Notes: generated by a model not told the origin, from the sequence alone. A DNA stretch of 64,000 nucleotides from Chitinophaga sp. LS1 (GCF_034274695.1 NZ_CP128362.1:2480001-2544000); one strand, 5' to 3'. Positions 8,152 to 19,107 are shown, counted from the stretch's first letter. Translations and numbers: made by a program.

Positions 8152-8282
8152 GGCCCGAAGCCTGTGGCTCTTGCCAGCATAAGACCTATATTTTTATAAC
8201 TATCTTTATGGAATAGGACCCCTCACCTGCATCCTATCTGTGACGGAAATACACCAGTTATTCATATAAATGCTATCCACAT

Positions 8283-11200
8283 ATGCGCCTGATCGTAGCT
8301 TTTTTCATTCTATTTTTCATTAGTACAAATAGTACCATGGCTCAGTTTAACTATGACAACCACTGGAAAAAAGTCCAGGAGTTAGATGACAAAGGCCTCC
8401 CCAAATCTGCCCTGGAAGAAGTCAATGTAATCTACAGGAATGCACTGCAACAAAAAAATGAAGGTCAGCTGCTAAAAACCCTGATCTTCCGCATTAAGTA
8501 TGTAAACGTAAAGAACGAAAACCCTGCTACCGACGATAACTTCAAGGTAGTAGATGAACAAAACGTCGTTTTTACCCCAGCGATCCGCGCCATCCTGCAA
8601 AGCATGCGGGCGGAACTGCTCCACAATTACCTGGAGAATAACAGGAGCAAACTCTATAGCCGTACTGCTATAGAAAGCGATACTTCTTCAGATATCAGCA
8701 CCTGGACCTCAGACCGGCTTAATAAAGAGATTGCAGCAGCTTACCTCTCTTCCCTGAAAGATGTGGAACTGCTCAAAAAAGTGAATGTCAAAGATTTCGC
8801 AGTCATCATCGAAAAGGGCCAGAACAGCGAAAATCTTCGCCCTACATTATATGACCTGCTGGCACACCGCGCATTAGATTATTTCAAGTCAGGAGAGTAC
8901 AATTTCAGACAGGCAGCCAAACAGTTCGAACTGCTGGACCCTGCTGCTTTTGCACCTGCTGCTACTTTTGCGGCACACACCTTTACATCTGCTGATACCA
9001 CTTCTTATCAGTACAAAGCCCTCTTACTGCTGCAGGACCTGATCCGCTTCCATGCAAATGACAAAGCAGCCCTGCTGGATGTAGACATCGAGCGTATTGC
9101 CTACATAAAGGATGTAGCTGTGATGCCCGACAAAGAAGAGCTGTACGTACAGCAGATCAAAGCTATGCAGCAAACCTATGCTGGTGAAAAAGGTGTGACA
9201 CAGGTGATGTACCTGGTAGCACTTTACTACCAGGGTGTAGGAAACGGTAAAGAGAATGTAGGCGAACTGACACCTTCCGCTGCTATGAAACAAGCTGTGG
9301 CTTTGTGTGAGCAGGCCATCAAACAAGTGCCTGTTTCCGTTGGCGCAAACAATTGCAGAGGACTGCTGCAAAGCATACAGGAAAAATCTATCGAAGTCAC
9401 TACTGAACAGGTGAACCTGCCAGATGAACCTTTCCGCGCACTGATCGGCTATAAAAACGTGAATAAACTGTACTTCAGACTGGTGAAAATTGATGAGAGC
9501 TTCCGCACTAAATTAAAGGCACAGCTGGAATCAAATGAGGCATATGAAGAGCGTAATAAAAAGTACTGGAACCAGATCCTGGGTAAGAAAGCTGACCGTA
9601 CATGGGACGTTGCCTTGCCTGGTACAGACGATTACAGGCAACATACTGCTGAAGCAAAAATAGAGGCGTTGCCGTTAGGTCTGTATATGTTGGTCGGTAG
9701 TATAAACAGTGCCTTTACAAAAGAACAGAATCTTATCGCGCTACAGTTTATACACGTTTCCAACTTAAGCTACATCGCCCGCTCTACTTATGCTGCTGGT
9801 GATGGAAAGGAATTGTTTGCATTGCACAGGAAAACAGGTGCACCATTGCAGGGGGTGAAATTCAATGTGTATGAACAGCAGAACAATGGCAAACTGAAGG
9901 TGACGCAATCAGCCATTTCAGCAAAGGATGGTTCCGTAACCCTGAAGCCTGAAAAGCAATACAGCACTAACAGATATGAGCTGATACTGAATGCCGATAC
10001 ACTGGCTCCGGATGATTACAATTACATATACAGATACGACTATTCTAATAACAATACAAATACCCCTGATCACCAGACATTCCTCTTCACCGACAGAGGA
10101 ATTTACCGTCCGGGTCAGTTGGTATACTTCAAAGGGATTGTAGTCAGCCTCAAGGGAGGTGTAGATGTAGATACCGACAGAAAAATATTGGGCAATTATA
10201 AAGTAACTGTACGCCTGGTAGACCGCAATAGTCAGAAGGTAGATTCAATGGAATTAACGACCAATGAATATGGTGCTTATGCCGGTAAATTCAGACTGCC
10301 GGAAAACCAGTTGAACGGTGTATTCCGTATCGATGAAGATAACAATGGTGGCAGTGTTTCATTCAGCGTGGAAGAATACAAACGTCCCAAATTCTATGTA
10401 GAATTCGATACGTTGCGTGGTACTTATCGCCTGAATGATACGATTACTGTAAAGGGGAATGCACTGGCTTATGCTGGTAATAATATCGATGGTGCAAAGG
10501 TGACTTACCGTGTGATGAGACAAGCCCGTTTCCCTTACTGGTGGATGTCAAGGAAAGCGCCTGCTTATAGCCCTGCACGTCAGATCGCAACAGGTACTAC
10601 AGAAACAGCAGCAGACGGTAGCTTTAAAGTAAGTTTTCCTGCATTGCCTGATCTGAGCATTGCTGCTTCGCAGAAACCAGTCTTTACTTATTCTATCGAA
10701 GCGGATATCACAGATGTGAATGGGGAGACCCGTACAGGTAATCAAAGCGTGAGTGTAGGTTACCAGGCCATGGAAATCAGCATTGGGCTGACAGACCGTG
10801 TATTGCCACAGGACCTGCAAAAGGTAAACATTTTGACTGAGAACCTGAATGGTGTATTTGAACCTGCTGATGTAGCGATTACCCTGAAACCATTACAACA
10901 TCCGGGTCGCTTACTGCGTAGTCGTTATTGGGAAAAGCCTGATCAATTTATTCTGTCCCGTGAGGAATATGAAAAGGCATTCCCGCATGATATCTACAAT
11001 GAAGAAGATGAGCAGGATACCTGGAAAAGAGGTAATGCAGTTTTCAATAAACAACTCAAAACTGAAGCAAATACAACTGTGCTACTCGATGCTAAATTAC
11101 TGGCGCCGGGTTGGTATGAGCTGGAAGTAAGCACGACCGATAAATTCGGTGAGAAGGTGATGCAGAAGAAAACTTTTGAACTGGTGGATGCAAAGGCAAC

Positions 11201-14200
11201 CCGCGTATCGTATCCTGTTTATAGCTGGTCTTATACAGATGATAAAACAGTGAAACCTGGTGAGACGGCGCATTTTCTGCTGGGTTCTTCTGCTTCAGAC
11301 CTGCATATAATTGAAACGATCAGTACAAACCTGCAGTCTTCTTTAAGTAGTGATTTCTCTTTCAATAATAGTGTTACTGACAGGAAGTATGATGTGAAAG
11401 AAGCGGACAGGGGGAATGTGAATGTGCAGTATGCATTTGTAAAAGATAATCGTGTTTTTACTGAAGAAAGAACCATCGTTGTTCCATGGAGTAATAAGGA
11501 GCTGGATGTAACGATTCAGTCACATCGTGATAAGATCTTACCTGGTGCAAAAGAAGAATGGCGCATACAGATCAAAGGTGAAAAACGTGATAAGATAGGT
11601 GCGGAGTTGCTGGCTGCCATGTACGATGCATCGCTGGATGCATTCAGGGCAAACCAGTGGAGACTGCCTGATTTATATCCGAGTGCATCAAGATTGGCAA
11701 ACTGGGATGGTCATACAAACTTTAAGCAGGTAAATGCAGAGACTTACAACTTCGTTGAGAATGATACGCATTATGATGATGTGAATGTTTCTTATGATGA
11801 TCTGAATTGGTTTAGTGCACAACAGTTTGGTGTAACTGTGATTGATTTTGGAGAGGGGATTGGTGTACAGGCAGTGAAATTGACGGGTTATGGACAGCCT
11901 CGCTATTACAATTATATGTCCAGGGACGCAGCGCCCGGAGGTAAGGCAAGGGAAATGAAAAAAGGAGTGGCTGCGCCAGCGCCATCAGTAGCTTTTGCAG
12001 CACCAATGATGGAAGCAGACAAGGTGTCGAGCAGTAACGGGTTATTTGCCTTACAAGGAATAGCTCCTGGTGTTGTAACAGCGCAAACGGCAGCAACTGC
12101 TGAACCCGCGAAAAGCGTTGAAACTGTCACCCCCCGCACCAACTTCAACGAAACCGCTTTCTTCTTCCCTGACCTTCGCACTGATGAAAATGGCAACATC
12201 ACCTTCAGCTTCACCGTGCCGGAAGCCCTGACCCGCTGGCGCTTCATGAGCCTCGCTCATACAAAAGACGCTGCATTTGGTTATGCTGAAAGCAGTGTGA
12301 TCACACAGAAACCATTGATGGTGCAGCCAAATGCACCCCGCTTTATGAGAGAAGGCGATAAGATCATCTTCTCTGCTAAGATCAGCAACCTTGCTGATAG
12401 TGCATTGACTGGCGAAGCACGTCTTGAACTGCTGGACGCAACCACCATGAAACCTGTAGACGGCTGGTTCCAGAATGTTTATCCTGCACAGCACTTCACT
12501 GTATCTAAAGGACAAAGCACTGCTGTTACATTCCCATTAGAAATACCATATAAATTTGGTAGCTCCCTGTTGTACCGCGTAGTGGCTACCGCCGGCAAAT
12601 TCAGTGATGGTGAAGAAAACGCTGTACCGGTATTGACGAACTCAATGCTGGTGACAGAAACCCTGCCACTGACGATGCGTGGTGATGGAAAGAAAGAATT
12701 TACTTTCGAAAAATTACTGAAGAGCGATGCTTCAGAAACTTTACAGCAGCATGCACTCACAGTTGAATACACCGGTAATCCTACCTGGTACGCAGTACAG
12801 GCATTGCCTTACCTGATGGAGTTCCCATACGAATGTTCCGAACAGGTATTCAACCGTTATTATGCGAATACGCTCGCTACTTACATCGTGAATAAACTGC
12901 CCGGTGTAAAAAGCATGTTCGAAAAATGGAAGACAACTGATACCACTGCGCTGCAAAGCAACCTGCAAAAGAATGAAGAACTGAAGAGTGTATTACTGCA
13001 GGAAACACCGTGGGTGCTGGCTGCTAAAAATGAAGCAGAACAAAAACGCAATATTGCCCTGCTCTTCGATCTGAACAGGATGAGTGCTGAACAACAGAAA
13101 GCATTGGAGCAACTGCGTCAGAAACAGCTGCCAAATGGTGCTTTCCCATGGTTCAATGGTATGTGGGAAGATCAGTTTGTAACACAGTATATTCTGGCTG
13201 GTGTAGGCCGCTTACAACAGGTAGGTGCTGTGAATAGTCCGGATGCGGATGCGATTGTGACCAAAGGCTTAGCCTATGTAGACAAGAAGATGGACGACTG
13301 GTACCATGAGCTGAAACGTAACAAAGCTGATCTGAGCAAACAGCATATCGGTTACATCGAATCGCACTACCTGTACATGCGTAGTCTGCTGAACAAACCG
13401 GTAGAAGATAAGTACAAAGAATCTTATCAGTTCTACCTGGCACAGGCTAAGAAATTCTGGTTGCAACAGAGCACTTATACGCAGGCCATGCTGGCGATTG
13501 TATTAAATGATAAGGGCATTATCCAATCATTGAAAGAAAACGCCACCAACAACGCAGAGATGGGGATGTACTGGAAGAGTGTAACAGCCGGCTACTGGTG
13601 GTACCAGGCGCCGATTGAAACACAGGCTATGCTCATCGAAGCATTCCAACGTGTAAGTCATGATTCAGTAGCCGTAGGCGATATGAAAACATGGTTGTTG
13701 AAGAACAAACAAACCAATAACTGGCATACCACCAAAGCAACTGCCGACGCTTGTTATGCAATGCTCTTAGGTGGTGGTAACTGGTTGACTGCAAATCCTG
13801 AAATCACCATCCAGTTGGGTAAAACAACTGTGAAGGAAGAAAAGAAAGAAGCAGGTACCGGTTATTTCAAAAAGCAATTTAACAATGAAGAAGTAAAACC
13901 TGCGATGGGTAAAATTGAAGTAAAAGTAGATGGCAGTAATGGTCAGCCTTCATGGGGCGCTGTGTACTGGCAATACTTTGAGCAGCTGGACAAAATCACC
14001 ACTGCGGCTACACCAATGACCCTGCAGAAACAGCTCTTCATCGAGAAGACAAATGACAATGGTCCTGTGCTGACGGCTATCGAAGATGGCAATCAACTGA
14101 AAGTAGGTGATAAGGTAAAAGCACGTATCGTGATGAAGGTAGATCGTGACATGGAATATGTACACCTGAAAGATATGCGTGCCGCATGTTTTGAACCTAC

Positions 14201-14435
14201 GAATGTGATTAGTCAGAGTGGGTGGCAAAATGGAGTAAGTTATTACCAGAGCACGAAAGATGCGTCTACTAATTTCTTCTTCAGCCGTTTACCAAAAGGT
14301 ACTTATGTGTTTGAATACAGCATGTTTGTAACACACAATGGAGACTTCAGTAACGGTATCAGTACTGCACAGTGTATGTATGCTCCTGAATTCAGTGCAC
14401 ATAGTGAAGGAATCAGGGTGAAAGTAATAGAGTAA
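8283..14435 (+). CDS. Secreted alpha-2-macroglobulin family protein with CxEQ thioester motif
   Basis: 2050 residues with a signal peptide (MRLIVAFFILFFISTNSTMAQ cut to two parts: a hydrophobic core then MAQ). Bacterial alpha-2-macroglobulins trap foreign proteases in the periplasm or at the cell surface. Domains in order: a helical N-terminal region (about 21-370) not seen in the E. coli protein; an MG2-like domain starting at FLFTDRGIYRPGQL (about residue 600); further MG domains; a low-complexity, Ala/Thr-rich bait-like stretch (about 1210-1280); the A2M signature NFNETAFFFPDL (about 1287); and the thioester motif C1518-S-E-Q1521 in YECSEQVF, followed by the alpha-helical thioester domain and a C-terminal receptor-like domain. 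The intact Cys and Gln suggest a functional thioester. No penicillin-binding protein 1C gene, a common partner elsewhere, is adjacent. Confidence 0.9.
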   Translation: MRLIVAFFILFFISTNSTMAQFNYDNHWKKVQELDDKGLPKSALEEVNVIYRNALQQKNEGQLLKTLIFRIKYVNVKNENPATDDNFKVVDEQNVVFTPAIRAILQSMRAELLHNYLENNRSKLYSRTAIESDTSSDISTWTSDRLNKEIAAAYLSSLKDVELLKKVNVKDFAVIIEKGQNSENLRPTLYDLLAHRALDYFKSGEYNFRQAAKQFELLDPAAFAPAATFAAHTFTSADTTSYQYKALLLLQDLIRFHANDKAALLDVDIERIAYIKDVAVMPDKEELYVQQIKAMQQTYAGEKGVTQVMYLVALYYQGVGNGKENVGELTPSAAMKQAVALCEQAIKQVPVSVGANNCRGLLQSIQEKSIEVTTEQVNLPDEPFRALIGYKNVNKLYFRLVKIDESFRTKLKAQLESNEAYEERNKKYWNQILGKKADRTWDVALPGTDDYRQHTAEAKIEALPLGLYMLVGSINSAFTKEQNLIALQFIHVSNLSYIARSTYAAGDGKELFALHRKTGAPLQGVKFNVYEQQNNGKLKVTQSAISAKDGSVTLKPEKQYSTNRYELILNADTLAPDDYNYIYRYDYSNNNTNTPDHQTFLFTDRGIYRPGQLVYFKGIVVSLKGGVDVDTDRKILGNYKVTVRLVDRNSQKVDSMELTTNEYGAYAGKFRLPENQLNGVFRIDEDNNGGSVSFSVEEYKRPKFYVEFDTLRGTYRLNDTITVKGNALAYAGNNIDGAKVTYRVMRQARFPYWWMSRKAPAYSPARQIATGTTETAADGSFKVSFPALPDLSIAASQKPVFTYSIEADITDVNGETRTGNQSVSVGYQAMEISIGLTDRVLPQDLQKVNILTENLNGVFEPADVAITLKPLQHPGRLLRSRYWEKPDQFILSREEYEKAFPHDIYNEEDEQDTWKRGNAVFNKQLKTEANTTVLLDAKLLAPGWYELEVSTTDKFGEKVMQKKTFELVDAKATRVSYPVYSWSYTDDKTVKPGETAHFLLGSSASDLHIIETISTNLQSSLSSDFSFNNSVTDRKYDVKEADRGNVNVQYAFVKDNRVFTEERTIVVPWSNKELDVTIQSHRDKILPGAKEEWRIQIKGEKRDKIGAELLAAMYDASLDAFRANQWRLPDLYPSASRLANWDGHTNFKQVNAETYNFVENDTHYDDVNVSYDDLNWFSAQQFGVTVIDFGEGIGVQAVKLTGYGQPRYYNYMSRDAAPGGKAREMKKGVAAPAPSVAFAAPMMEADKVSSSNGLFALQGIAPGVVTAQTAATAEPAKSVETVTPRTNFNETAFFFPDLRTDENGNITFSFTVPEALTRWRFMSLAHTKDAAFGYAESSVITQKPLMVQPNAPRFMREGDKIIFSAKISNLADSALTGEARLELLDATTMKPVDGWFQNVYPAQHFTVSKGQSTAVTFPLEIPYKFGSSLLYRVVATAGKFSDGEENAVPVLTNSMLVTETLPLTMRGDGKKEFTFEKLLKSDASETLQQHALTVEYTGNPTWYAVQALPYLMEFPYECSEQVFNRYYANTLATYIVNKLPGVKSMFEKWKTTDTTALQSNLQKNEELKSVLLQETPWVLAAKNEAEQKRNIALLFDLNRMSAEQQKALEQLRQKQLPNGAFPWFNGMWEDQFVTQYILAGVGRLQQVGAVNSPDADAIVTKGLAYVDKKMDDWYHELKRNKADLSKQHIGYIESHYLYMRSLLNKPVEDKYKESYQFYLAQAKKFWLQQSTYTQAMLAIVLNDKGIIQSLKENATNNAEMGMYWKSVTAGYWWYQAPIETQAMLIEAFQRVSHDSVAVGDMKTWLLKNKQTNNWHTTKATADACYAMLLGGGNWLTANPEITIQLGKTTVKEEKKEAGTGYFKKQFNNEEVKPAMGKIEVKVDGSNGQPSWGAVYWQYFEQLDKITTAATPMTLQKQLFIEKTNDNGPVLTAIEDGNQLKVGDKVKARIVMKVDRDMEYVHLKDMRAACFEPTNVISQSGWQNGVSYYQSTKDASTNFFFSRLPKGTYVFEYSMFVTHNGDFSNGISTAQCMYAPEFSAHSEGIRVKVIE

Positions 14436-14458
14436 AAAGAATGCAACCTTTTTGCCAG

Positions 14459-14491
14459 ACGGCTGTCTTTATATTAAGACAGCCGTTTTTC
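14459..14491 (+). terminator. Intrinsic terminator of the macroglobulin gene
   Basis: ACGGCTGTCTT (14459-14469) pairs with AAGACAGCCGT (14476-14486), followed by a short T-run ending TTTTTC. Confidence 0.85.
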
Positions 14492-14612
14492 GTTAGTGAA
14501 CATCCCATGTACAAAATCGGGGCAATATTGAATTTCCGGGATTGTCTAAACTATTGAAAATCAATTTTATCACAAAGTGGTATTTTTTAGTCCACACCAA
14601 GATTTCCGGGTC

Positions 14613-15965
14613 ATGAAGCAAACCATCAGTATTCTCCTTGTCATGTTTCTGGCGGCCAATGCCACCGCACAACATATGAAGATCATCAGTGATTCCCTTT
14701 ACTCTGACAACCTGAAAGAGATGCGTCAGATTGAAGTGGAACTACCGGATAATTATGATCCCGCTTCAGGGAAAAAGTATGAAGTGATCTATGTGACGGA
14801 TGGTGAATGGAACAATGACATCGTTGCACACATGCAGCGTTTTGTACAAATTCAATTTGTACCTCCCTGTATTGTAGTCAGTATGAAAAACATGGGAGTG
14901 CGTGACCGGGATTTTACACCCAGCCGTTTGCAAGGCAATTCCCGCTCAGGGGGAGCCGATAAATTCCTCGCCTTTATGAAGACTGAACTGATGCCCTACA
15001 TTGAAAAAAAATACCCTGCCCGTGCGGACAACCGGGTATATGTAGGCTCATCGCTGGCGGGTTTATTTGGGATCTACGCTTTTCTGCATGACCCAATGCT
15101 GTTTGAGTCTTACCTTATTTCAGACCCTGCGATGTGGTGGGACAATGGTTTGCTGCTCAAAGAAACAGGGGAGAAACTGGCGGGTATGAGCCAGGTACAT
15201 GCATCGCTGTACATTACAGGCAGGGAAGGAGCAGCGATGCGTGATATGGGGGTATCTCAGCTGGATTCTATTTTCAGAGAAAAGGCACCTGCTTCATTAC
15301 ACTGGAAGGTAACACCGTATGCAGGAGAAACGCACAACAGTATGATCTTTAAAACCGTGTTCGATGGGCTGAAATTTACGTGGGCAGGTTATACCACAGA
15401 TCAACCCAGGTACCATCCAATGACGGGTATTGTGCTGAAAGATAAATCATTCCCGCTCTACATCTGGCCGGACGAAAGGTCTGACTGGCATTATACCACA
15501 GATGGTACGGTACCTACAGCAGCATCACCACGCATCAATGGTAAACTGGATCTGACGATACCAGTACAATTTACCATCAAGTCTATTTGTGTGAGAGATG
15601 AATATAGTGATACGATACGTGGTAGTTTTAAAGTAGGAACAACATTGAAATCCGAACCATTGCCAAAGCAGTTGAAACCCGGTGGCCTGGATACTTTGCC
15701 GGGATTACTAAAAGGCGGGATCAGGATTGATACAGATGGTTATTATATATTTTTTATCGATACAGAAGACAGCGTGAAAGTATCTCTGGGCAATGCGATG
15801 AGCAATGTGACATTTGATAAACAAAGTTTTATCGTGCCCTTACAAAAGGGATATTATCCATTGAAAATTTCTTACAAAGGTGCAGCACCCCGAATAGAAT
15901 GGATCACGCCTGCCAGCCCGGATTCGGGCCCTCTGCCAGCTGCTGTGTTGTACCCTCATCATTAA
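14613..15965 (+). CDS. Secreted alpha/beta-hydrolase of the putative esterase (Fes/esterase D) family
   Basis: 450 residues with signal peptide MKQTISILLVMFLAANATAQ. The N-terminal 270 residues are an esterase-D/ferric enterobactin esterase type hydrolase: IYVTDGEWN at the start, the nucleophile elbow VGSSLAGLFG and the catalytic histidine in GETHNS. The elbow reads G-S-S-L-A where most relatives have G-x-S-x-G. After this come a module resembling the chitobiase/hexosaminidase C-terminal domain (HYTTDGTVPTAASPRING) and a final beta-rich domain (DTDGYYIFFIDTEDSVKVSL) that may bind carbohydrate. The frame is open from a GTG at 14577, but only the ATG at 14613 gives a signal peptide. The substrate is unknown. 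Confidence 0.82.
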   Translation: MKQTISILLVMFLAANATAQHMKIISDSLYSDNLKEMRQIEVELPDNYDPASGKKYEVIYVTDGEWNNDIVAHMQRFVQIQFVPPCIVVSMKNMGVRDRDFTPSRLQGNSRSGGADKFLAFMKTELMPYIEKKYPARADNRVYVGSSLAGLFGIYAFLHDPMLFESYLISDPAMWWDNGLLLKETGEKLAGMSQVHASLYITGREGAAMRDMGVSQLDSIFREKAPASLHWKVTPYAGETHNSMIFKTVFDGLKFTWAGYTTDQPRYHPMTGIVLKDKSFPLYIWPDERSDWHYTTDGTVPTAASPRINGKLDLTIPVQFTIKSICVRDEYSDTIRGSFKVGTTLKSEPLPKQLKPGGLDTLPGLLKGGIRIDTDGYYIFFIDTEDSVKVSLGNAMSNVTFDKQSFIVPLQKGYYPLKISYKGAAPRIEWITPASPDSGPLPAAVLYPHH

Positions 15966-16115
15966 AGTTATGATCAGGTATCAAAAGATTTTTTAAAATT
16001 GGGGCTATTGCGGTACTGCCGGGCCTTATCAGGGGCCTGTGTGCAGAATAAGTCATTTCTTCCATTGACCACTATCATTACGAGCTAGCGATTTTCGCAT
16101 TATTTTGCATATCAA

Positions 16116-17177
16116 ATGAATGTAGATTATCTGGTAGTAGGTCAGGGCATCGCAGGTACGATGCTAAGTTACAGCTTGATGCAGGCTGGAGCTTCTGTAC
16201 TCGTCATAGACGAATACAAGGAAAACAGTTCTTCCCGTGTGGCGGCAGGTGTGGTGAATCCGGTTTCGGGCAGACGTTTTACAGTGGCGTGGTTGTACGA
16301 CGAGATCTATCCGATAGCCCTGCGCACTTACCGTGAAATGGAGGAATTGCTGGGGTTGCCTGTATATAAAGAGCGGGATCTGTGGACAGTGTTGCCTACA
16401 GAACAGCTGAAGACGGCATTCTTTGACAGAACGACAGGTCTGGATTATATGCGACTACCATCGGCCGCTGCTATAGCCCATTATGACCAGTGGCTGGATC
16501 AACCTTTTGGCGCAGCCATTATAAAAGGGGGGACAGTGCTGCTGCAACAGTTATTGCCCATCTGGAGAGAATACCTGAAGAAACATAATTCCCTGCTGGA
16601 AGAGCGTTTCCTGCCTTCCCAGCTGCAAGCAAAGCCAACCCGTGTCACTTATGGCGACATTCACGCCAGGGCAGTGATCTTTTGCGACGGCGCCCAGACT
16701 ACCCATAATCCCTGGTTCAGTGCTATCCCTTTCCTCCTGAATAAAGGTGAGGTACTGACAGTGCGGGTACCCGGATTTGAAACAGCGGATATCGTAAAAA
16801 GAAGTATATCAATGGTACCCATACCTGGTCAAAACGACATTTATTGGGTAGGTGCCACATTTGCCTGGGACTATCCGGATGAAAACCCAACTGCCGAAAA
16901 GCGGGCTTTTCTCGAGAATGGACTCCAACAATTATTAAAAGTTCCCTATGAGGTGCTGGATCACCAGGCGGCAGTAAGGCCAAGCGGCACAGATCGCCGT
17001 CCTATGCTGGGTATGCACCCTGAAATGCCGTCTCTAGGCTTATTCAACGGCCTGGGAACCAAAGGTTCCAGCCTGGCACCAGCCATGGCGGCCCAGATGA
17101 CGGCTCATTTGCTACGCAATGCCCCACTGTGGCAGGAAACCGATATAAAACGGTTTTTTAACAGGTATAAAGGTTAG
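16116..17177 (+). CDS. FAD-dependent oxidoreductase (DAO family)
   Basis: 353 residues with an N-terminal dinucleotide-binding motif YLVVGQGIAGTMLSYSLMQAG ending in an acidic residue (VLVIDE), as in the D-amino-acid oxidase/glycine oxidase family. SRVAAGVVNPVSGRRF is a further FAD-contact region, and the C-terminal AAVRPSGTDRRPMLG plus GLGTKGSSLAPAMA complete the FAD fold. No signal peptide, so it is cytoplasmic. It lies 96 nt before aspS on the same strand, but aspS appears to have its own promoter. The amine substrate cannot be told from sequence. Confidence 0.82.
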   Translation: MNVDYLVVGQGIAGTMLSYSLMQAGASVLVIDEYKENSSSRVAAGVVNPVSGRRFTVAWLYDEIYPIALRTYREMEELLGLPVYKERDLWTVLPTEQLKTAFFDRTTGLDYMRLPSAAAIAHYDQWLDQPFGAAIIKGGTVLLQQLLPIWREYLKKHNSLLEERFLPSQLQAKPTRVTYGDIHARAVIFCDGAQTTHNPWFSAIPFLLNKGEVLTVRVPGFETADIVKRSISMVPIPGQNDIYWVGATFAWDYPDENPTAEKRAFLENGLQQLLKVPYEVLDHQAAVRPSGTDRRPMLGMHPEMPSLGLFNGLGTKGSSLAPAMAAQMTAHLLRNAPLWQETDIKRFFNRYKG

Positions 17178-17196
17178 AAATGCTGGCGGCAAACGT

Positions 17197-17204
17197 TATC
17201 TTTG
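17197..17204 (+). promoter_or_regulatory. Putative -7 promoter element of aspS
   Basis: TATCTTTG fits TAnnTTTG, 68 nt before the aspS ATG, leaving a leader of about 60 nt. The -33 box is weak. Confidence 0.4.
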
Positions 17205-17272
17205 CCGACCGTTCCAGCGAACTGCAGGATCGGTTGAAATGATATTTAAGAGCAACGCATAAGATATAGTAT

Positions 17273-19021
17273 ATGTACAGAACGCACACCTGTGGCGAGT
17301 TACGACTGGAGAATATAGGAATACCCGTAACCCTGGCCGGTTGGGTACAGACAGTCCGGAAACTAGGAACCAGTATCACTTTCGTTGACCTTCGTGACCG
17401 TTACGGTATCACGCAGTTACTGTTTGGCGAATCTCTGAATCCACAGCTGGAAGATCAACCGCTGGGTCGTGAATTCGTTATTCAGATAGAAGGTACAGTT
17501 ACTGAGCGTTCTAACAAGAATAAAAATATTCCTACAGGTGATGTGGAAATCGCTGTGACCAAGCTTACTATTCTGAATAAGGCACAGACTCCTCCATTCA
17601 CTATTACTGATGATACAGATGGCGGCGACGAGCTGCGTATGAAATACCGCTACCTCGATCTGCGCAGAAATGCGGTAAGACAGAACCTTGAGCTGCGTTA
17701 TCGTGTTAATAGAGCAGCACGTAACTTCCTTGACAGCAAAGGCTTCATGGATATAGAAACGCCTTTCCTGATCAAGTCTACACCTGAGGGGGCACGTGAC
17801 TTCGTGGTACCAAGCCGCATGAACCCTAACGAGTTCTACGCTTTGCCACAGTCTCCGCAAACCTTCAAGCAACTGCTGATGGTGAGTGGTTACGACAGGT
17901 ACTACCAGATCGTAAAGTGCTTCAGAGATGAGGATCTCCGTGCTGACCGTCAGCCGGAATTTACGCAGATCGACTGTGAAATGAGCTTTGTAGACCAGGA
18001 AGATATCCTGAGCAACTTTGAAGAGATGCTGAAGTACATCTTCAAAGAGATCAAGGGTATCGAGTTCAACGAAGCATTCCCACGCATGACTTATGACTAT
18101 GCGATGGAATATTATGGTAATGACAAGCCGGACATCCGTTTCGAAATGAAACTGGTGAACATGAATGATACTGTGAAAGGGAATAATTTCACGGTATTCG
18201 ATGATGCTGAGCTGGTGTTGGCGATCTGTGCAAAAGGTGCTGGTGGTTATACCCGCAAGCAGCTGGATGACTTGACCAATTGGGTAAAACGTCCGCAGAT
18301 CGGTATGACCGGATTGATTTACGCGTTGTATAACGCAGATGGTTCCATCAAGAGTTCTGTGGATAAATTCTTTGACGAAAGCAAGCTGAAAGTTTGGGCA
18401 GAGAAAACCGGTGCACAACCGGGAGACCTGATCCTGGTGCTGGCTGGCAAAGAAGAGCGCACCCGCAAAGCGATGAGCGAGCTCCGCCTGGAAATGGGTG
18501 AGCGCCTGGGCCTGCGTAATAAAGATGTATATGCACCGTTATGGGTGGTAGACTTCCCGCTCTTTGAATATGATGAGGAAGATAAACGCTGGGTCGCTAA
18601 GCACCATCCGTTTACTTCTCCAAAACCAGAACAGATCAGCTGGATGAACGATCTGTCTAAATATGCGGATATTAAGGCCAATGCTTACGACATCGTACTG
18701 AACGGTACAGAAGTAGGTGGTGGTTCTATCCGTATCTTCCAACGTGACCTGCAGGAGAAGATGTTTGCTGCGCTGGGTATGGACGAAGAAGAATTCAATC
18801 ACAAATTTGGCTTCCTGCTGGGTGCCTTTGAATATGGTGCGCCGCCACATGGTGGTATGGCATGGGGCTTTGACAGGCTTTGTGCTTTACTGGGTGGTAG
18901 TGAGAGCATTCGTGACTTTATCGCCTTCCCGAAAAACAACTCCGGACGCGATGTTATGCTGGATGCCCCAAGCTCAATCGACCAGAAACAACTGGACGAG
19001 TTGCAGATAGCCCTCAAGTAA
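17273..19021 (+). CDS. aspS: Aspartate--tRNA ligase
   Basis: 582 residues, the bacterial AspRS length. It has the N-terminal OB-fold anticodon-binding domain ([12 protein letters not shown], then [14 protein letters not shown]), class II motif 2 ([19 protein letters not shown]), the bacterial GAD insertion domain (about 290-420) and motif 3 ([15 protein letters not shown]). It charges tRNA-Asp; discriminating versus non-discriminating type was not judged. A hairpin follows the stop. Confidence 0.97.
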   Translation: MYRTHTCGELRLENIGIPVTLAGWVQTVRKLGTSITFVDLRDRYGITQLLFGESLNPQLEDQPLGREFVIQIEGTVTERSNKNKNIPTGDVEIAVTKLTILNKAQTPPFTITDDTDGGDELRMKYRYLDLRRNAVRQNLELRYRVNRAARNFLDSKGFMDIETPFLIKSTPEGARDFVVPSRMNPNEFYALPQSPQTFKQLLMVSGYDRYYQIVKCFRDEDLRADRQPEFTQIDCEMSFVDQEDILSNFEEMLKYIFKEIKGIEFNEAFPRMTYDYAMEYYGNDKPDIRFEMKLVNMNDTVKGNNFTVFDDAELVLAICAKGAGGYTRKQLDDLTNWVKRPQIGMTGLIYALYNADGSIKSSVDKFFDESKLKVWAEKTGAQPGDLILVLAGKEERTRKAMSELRLEMGERLGLRNKDVYAPLWVVDFPLFEYDEEDKRWVAKHHPFTSPKPEQISWMNDLSKYADIKANAYDIVLNGTEVGGGSIRIFQRDLQEKMFAALGMDEEEFNHKFGFLLGAFEYGAPPHGGMAWGFDRLCALLGGSESIRDFIAFPKNNSGRDVMLDAPSSIDQKQLDELQIALK

Positions 19022-19064
19022 TGGCATGGTATTTGCCAATGGCAGCATGCAGTTAAACAACTAA

Positions 19065-19107
19065 AATCCCCCTTGAAACTGTGGAAAATGCGGTATCAAG
19101 GGGGATT
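19065..19107 (+). terminator. Hairpin downstream of aspS, probable terminator
   Basis: AATCCCCCTTGA (19065-19076) pairs with TCAAGGGGGATT (19096-19107) over a 19-nt loop. The T-tract is weak (GTTG), so termination may be partial. Confidence 0.55.
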
